Source: a virus
Strand: one strand, 5' to 3'
Length of the DNA stretch: 20,489 nucleotides
IMG/VR virus record: IMGVR_UViG_3300022939_000191
Location: 1-20,489 of that record
In this document: in pieces, positions 19,159-20,489 of the stretch
Numbering within the stretch: position 1 is the stretch's first letter
How the letters are laid out: every line of letters starts with the position of its first letter
Notes under the pieces: model-generated
The model's database searches: none
What the model was told of the DNA's origin: nothing
The model's input: only the letters and a program-made list of their open reading frames with translations
Made by a program: the position numbers and the translations under genes

Positions 19159-20133
19159 TTAAGCGGTTCTCAAGAAAAGTTGTTTTGTTTCTTGTGTAGA
19201 AGATGAAGACTGAATCGTAGCACCAGCATAGTAACCAGTATATGTACCAGAATAACTACCAGCATAAGACCCGTTTAAATATCCAGAGAAGAATCTGTCA
19301 TAGTAACCAGTATATGTACCAGTATAACCACCCGCATAATTTACATTTGTAATATCTTTGAGGTTGTCTGTCATTGTTCCACCCATTTGAACCCATGTGC
19401 CTGGGTCTGTGGGCGAACCAGTCTGAACAAGATATGTTCCTACACCAGAAGAGATAATTCTGTTTCTAAAACTATTATCCAGCGTTTCTACATCAGCAAC
19501 TGACATTTCTGTGACATTACCAAAGTCATCAGATTTTAACAGGAGATTACTATCAGTACCAGCATTAGTGGTAACACCAGTTTTTTGCCACAAATAATAT
19601 GAGACAGTTGTGCCATCTGTCTGAGTATCAGTGATAGTATATCTAGCAGTCCACGTTCCTCCAGCCGGAGAAGATGTGTCAATTTTATACTGACCTACAG
19701 TATTAGCATCTTCTGATACCATCGCATTAATAACAATATCTAAAATTTCTGTGTCAATTTCTCCATCACTACTTTCTTCTACTCCAGACCCATTCCATCT
19801 CAAAGGTCTGGTAGGATTTTCTGATAAAACAGTATTCACCTGACCGAAAGTGTTTGTAGTAGTGCTAATAGCGCCACTTGCTGGATGAGCTCCAACCGAT
19901 TCCTGTCTCACTCTATCCGAGAAAGAACCAATGTTAGTAACTCCAGCAGAAAGACTTCCAGTAGTTACTACGAGTTCGGCAGTACCAGTTCCATCAGTAT
20001 CAGTTGCAAACTTTGATGTAATAACACCAGCAATTTGGTTTGCAATTTCGGTATTAGTAAGCTCACGAAATCCTTGCAAACCATCTGCGGCAGCTGGATA
20101 TGAACCTGCTTTTAGTGTTATTGGGCCAGCCAT
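19159..20133 (-). CDS. Fibre-like virion protein with Tyr/Gly-rich C-terminal tail
   Basis: This 324-residue protein starts M-A-G-P-I-T-L-K-A-G-S-Y. Its body is Thr/Ser/Gly/Asp-rich with scattered aromatic residues, suggesting beta structure: I-T-S-K-F-A-T-D-T-D-G near 38-48, A-G-G-T-W-T-A-R-Y-T-I-T near 156-167, and a T-W-V-Q-M-G-G-T region before the tail. From about residue 265 comes a tail of repeated Y-[AT]-G-x-Y-x-G-x-Y units ending Q-L-F-L-R-T-A. An AAGGAG ribosome-binding site precedes the ATG by 7 bases, the strongest in the window. A strong terminator follows. The tail could be a sticky or self-assembling virion surface element. No catalytic site was recognised, and the adsorption role is inferred. 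Confidence 0.7.
   Translation of the reverse strand: MAGPITLKAGSYPAAADGLQGFRELTNTEIANQIAGVITSKFATDTDGTGTAELVVTTGSLSAGVTNIGSFSDRVRQESVGAHPASGAISTTTNTFGQVNTVLSENPTRPLRWNGSGVEESSDGEIDTEILDIVINAMVSEDANTVGQYKIDTSSPAGGTWTARYTITDTQTDGTTVSYYLWQKTGVTTNAGTDSNLLLKSDDFGNVTEMSVADVETLDNSFRNRIISSGVGTYLVQTGSPTDPGTWVQMGGTMTDNLKDITNVNYAGGYTGTYTGYYDRFFSGYLNGSYAGSYSGTYTGYYAGATIQSSSSTQETKQLFLRTA
19227..19250. repeat. 24-base direct repeat, copy 1
   Basis: This is identical to 19299-19322, a 72-base offset. It encodes part of the Tyr/Gly-rich tail (G-T-Y-T-G-Y-Y). The identity at synonymous positions suggests recent duplication or gene conversion. Confidence 0.85.
19299..19322. repeat. 24-base direct repeat, copy 2
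   Basis: The second exact copy of the 24-base unit in the Tyr/Gly tail. The bases following both copies are also similar but imperfect, so the repeated unit is about 72 bases (24 residues) in total. Confidence 0.85.
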
Positions 20134-20144
20134 CTATAAACTCC

Positions 20145-20489
20145 TTAGTTAATCAATGTACCACTAGAGTTGAACACAGCGAGTCCACGATGTCTGATCC
20201 AATCTGTAGTATCTTTGCATGTCAAAGTAAATGTTGTATGTGCGGGCAAAGTTACCGCAACGTTAGAACTTCCGCCATTGATCGTATCAGATGTATTCGG
20301 ATACAATTTACAATCGGTTGAAGTTGTGTTAGCAACAACAATAGTAAGTCCAGCTGCAGCAGCAGGAAGTTTTACACCCTGAGAAGAAGAGCCAACAGTA
20401 GTAATTGCGTTGAAAGTTTCTGTGAGTGCAGTAGCATCTCCTTGGGAAGTACCAGCAGAAGAAACAGAAGCAGTTACACCAACCTTCAA
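20145..20489 (-). CDS. Virion surface protein, C-terminal fragment (5' end outside window)
   Basis: The minus-strand frame is open from the right window edge and ends at 20145, leaving at least 114 residues. It has no convincing start here: the first codon in view is TTG with no upstream context. The fragment has G-V-K-L-P-A-A-A-A-G-L-T-I-V-V-A-N near 38-54, Y-P-N-T-S-D-T-I-N-G-G near 63-73 and F-T-L-T-C-K-D-T-T-D-W near 86-96, a beta repeat common at the ends of marine phage structural and fibre proteins. The gene ends 11 bases before the next, with that gene's AAGGAG site in between. Length and N-terminal domains are unknown. Confidence 0.7.
   Translation of the reverse strand: MKVGVTASVSSAGTSQGDATALTETFNAITTVGSSSQGVKLPAAAAGLTIVVANTTSTDCKLYPNTSDTINGGSSNVAVTLPAHTTFTLTCKDTTDWIRHRGLAVFNSSGTLIN

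Overview
The window looks like part of the late structural region of a T4-like myovirus (contractile-tailed caudovirus), most similar in gene style to marine T4-like phages that infect cyanobacteria or SAR11-type bacteria. The evidence is a co-oriented run of recognisable T4 core genes on the minus strand in T4 order (13, 14, 15, 16, 17, 18, 19, 20), AT-rich DNA with almost no intergenic space, and tail-fibre-like proteins with N-terminal beta domains typical of marine phage virions. The host cannot be read from the sequence. I saw no tRNA, integrase, insertion sequence or CRISPR array, and there is no gene-free stretch longer than about 60 bases.

Layout, following minus-strand transcription from right to left. 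At 20489-19159 lie the C-terminal part of one virion surface protein and a fibre-like protein with a Tyr/Gly-rich tail, closed by a strong 12-bp hairpin terminator at 19108-19143. At 19090-17366 is a tight three-gene set: a small charged helical protein, a GT-A glycosyltransferase and a 2-oxoglutarate/Fe(II) oxygenase-like protein. At 11793-17369 a five-gene plus-strand island interrupts the minus-strand genes: four paralogous glycosyltransferase-like proteins sharing one signature set (one is a 907-residue multidomain protein), followed by a class I methyltransferase-like protein. At 11747-7689 are seven small to medium minus-strand proteins: fibre or adhesin modules, a coiled-coil protein and a BppU-like small domain. 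At 7676-1 is the core: neck proteins gp13 and gp14, tail completion protein gp15, terminase gp16/gp17, sheath gp18, tube gp19 and the start of portal gp20.

How the genes fit together: gp13/gp14 close the filled head, gp16/gp17 package DNA through the gp20 portal, and gp18/gp19/gp15 build the contractile tail. The fibre-like genes lie where T4 keeps baseplate, short-fibre and whisker genes (upstream of gene 13), which suggests an adsorption locus. The glycosyltransferase, methyltransferase and oxygenase genes embedded in that locus suggest glycan decoration, either of the phage's own fibres or of the host surface. That role is inferred from context and is not shown by the sequence.

The most interesting material is in the plus-strand island. 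The 907-residue protein combines a GT-A-like domain, a four-fold W-[ND]...Y-containing repeat region and a C-terminal radical-SAM/SPASM-like remnant that lacks the usual N-terminal AdoMet cluster. A neighbouring glycosyltransferase gene has a sharply bounded codon-usage patch over its DxD motif. Beta-repeat modules are inserted or appended in otherwise conserved gp13, gp15 and gp18, with the same repeat shared by gp15 and gp18. A D-G-G-[TS]-[FY] C-terminal signature ends three separate fibre-like proteins.
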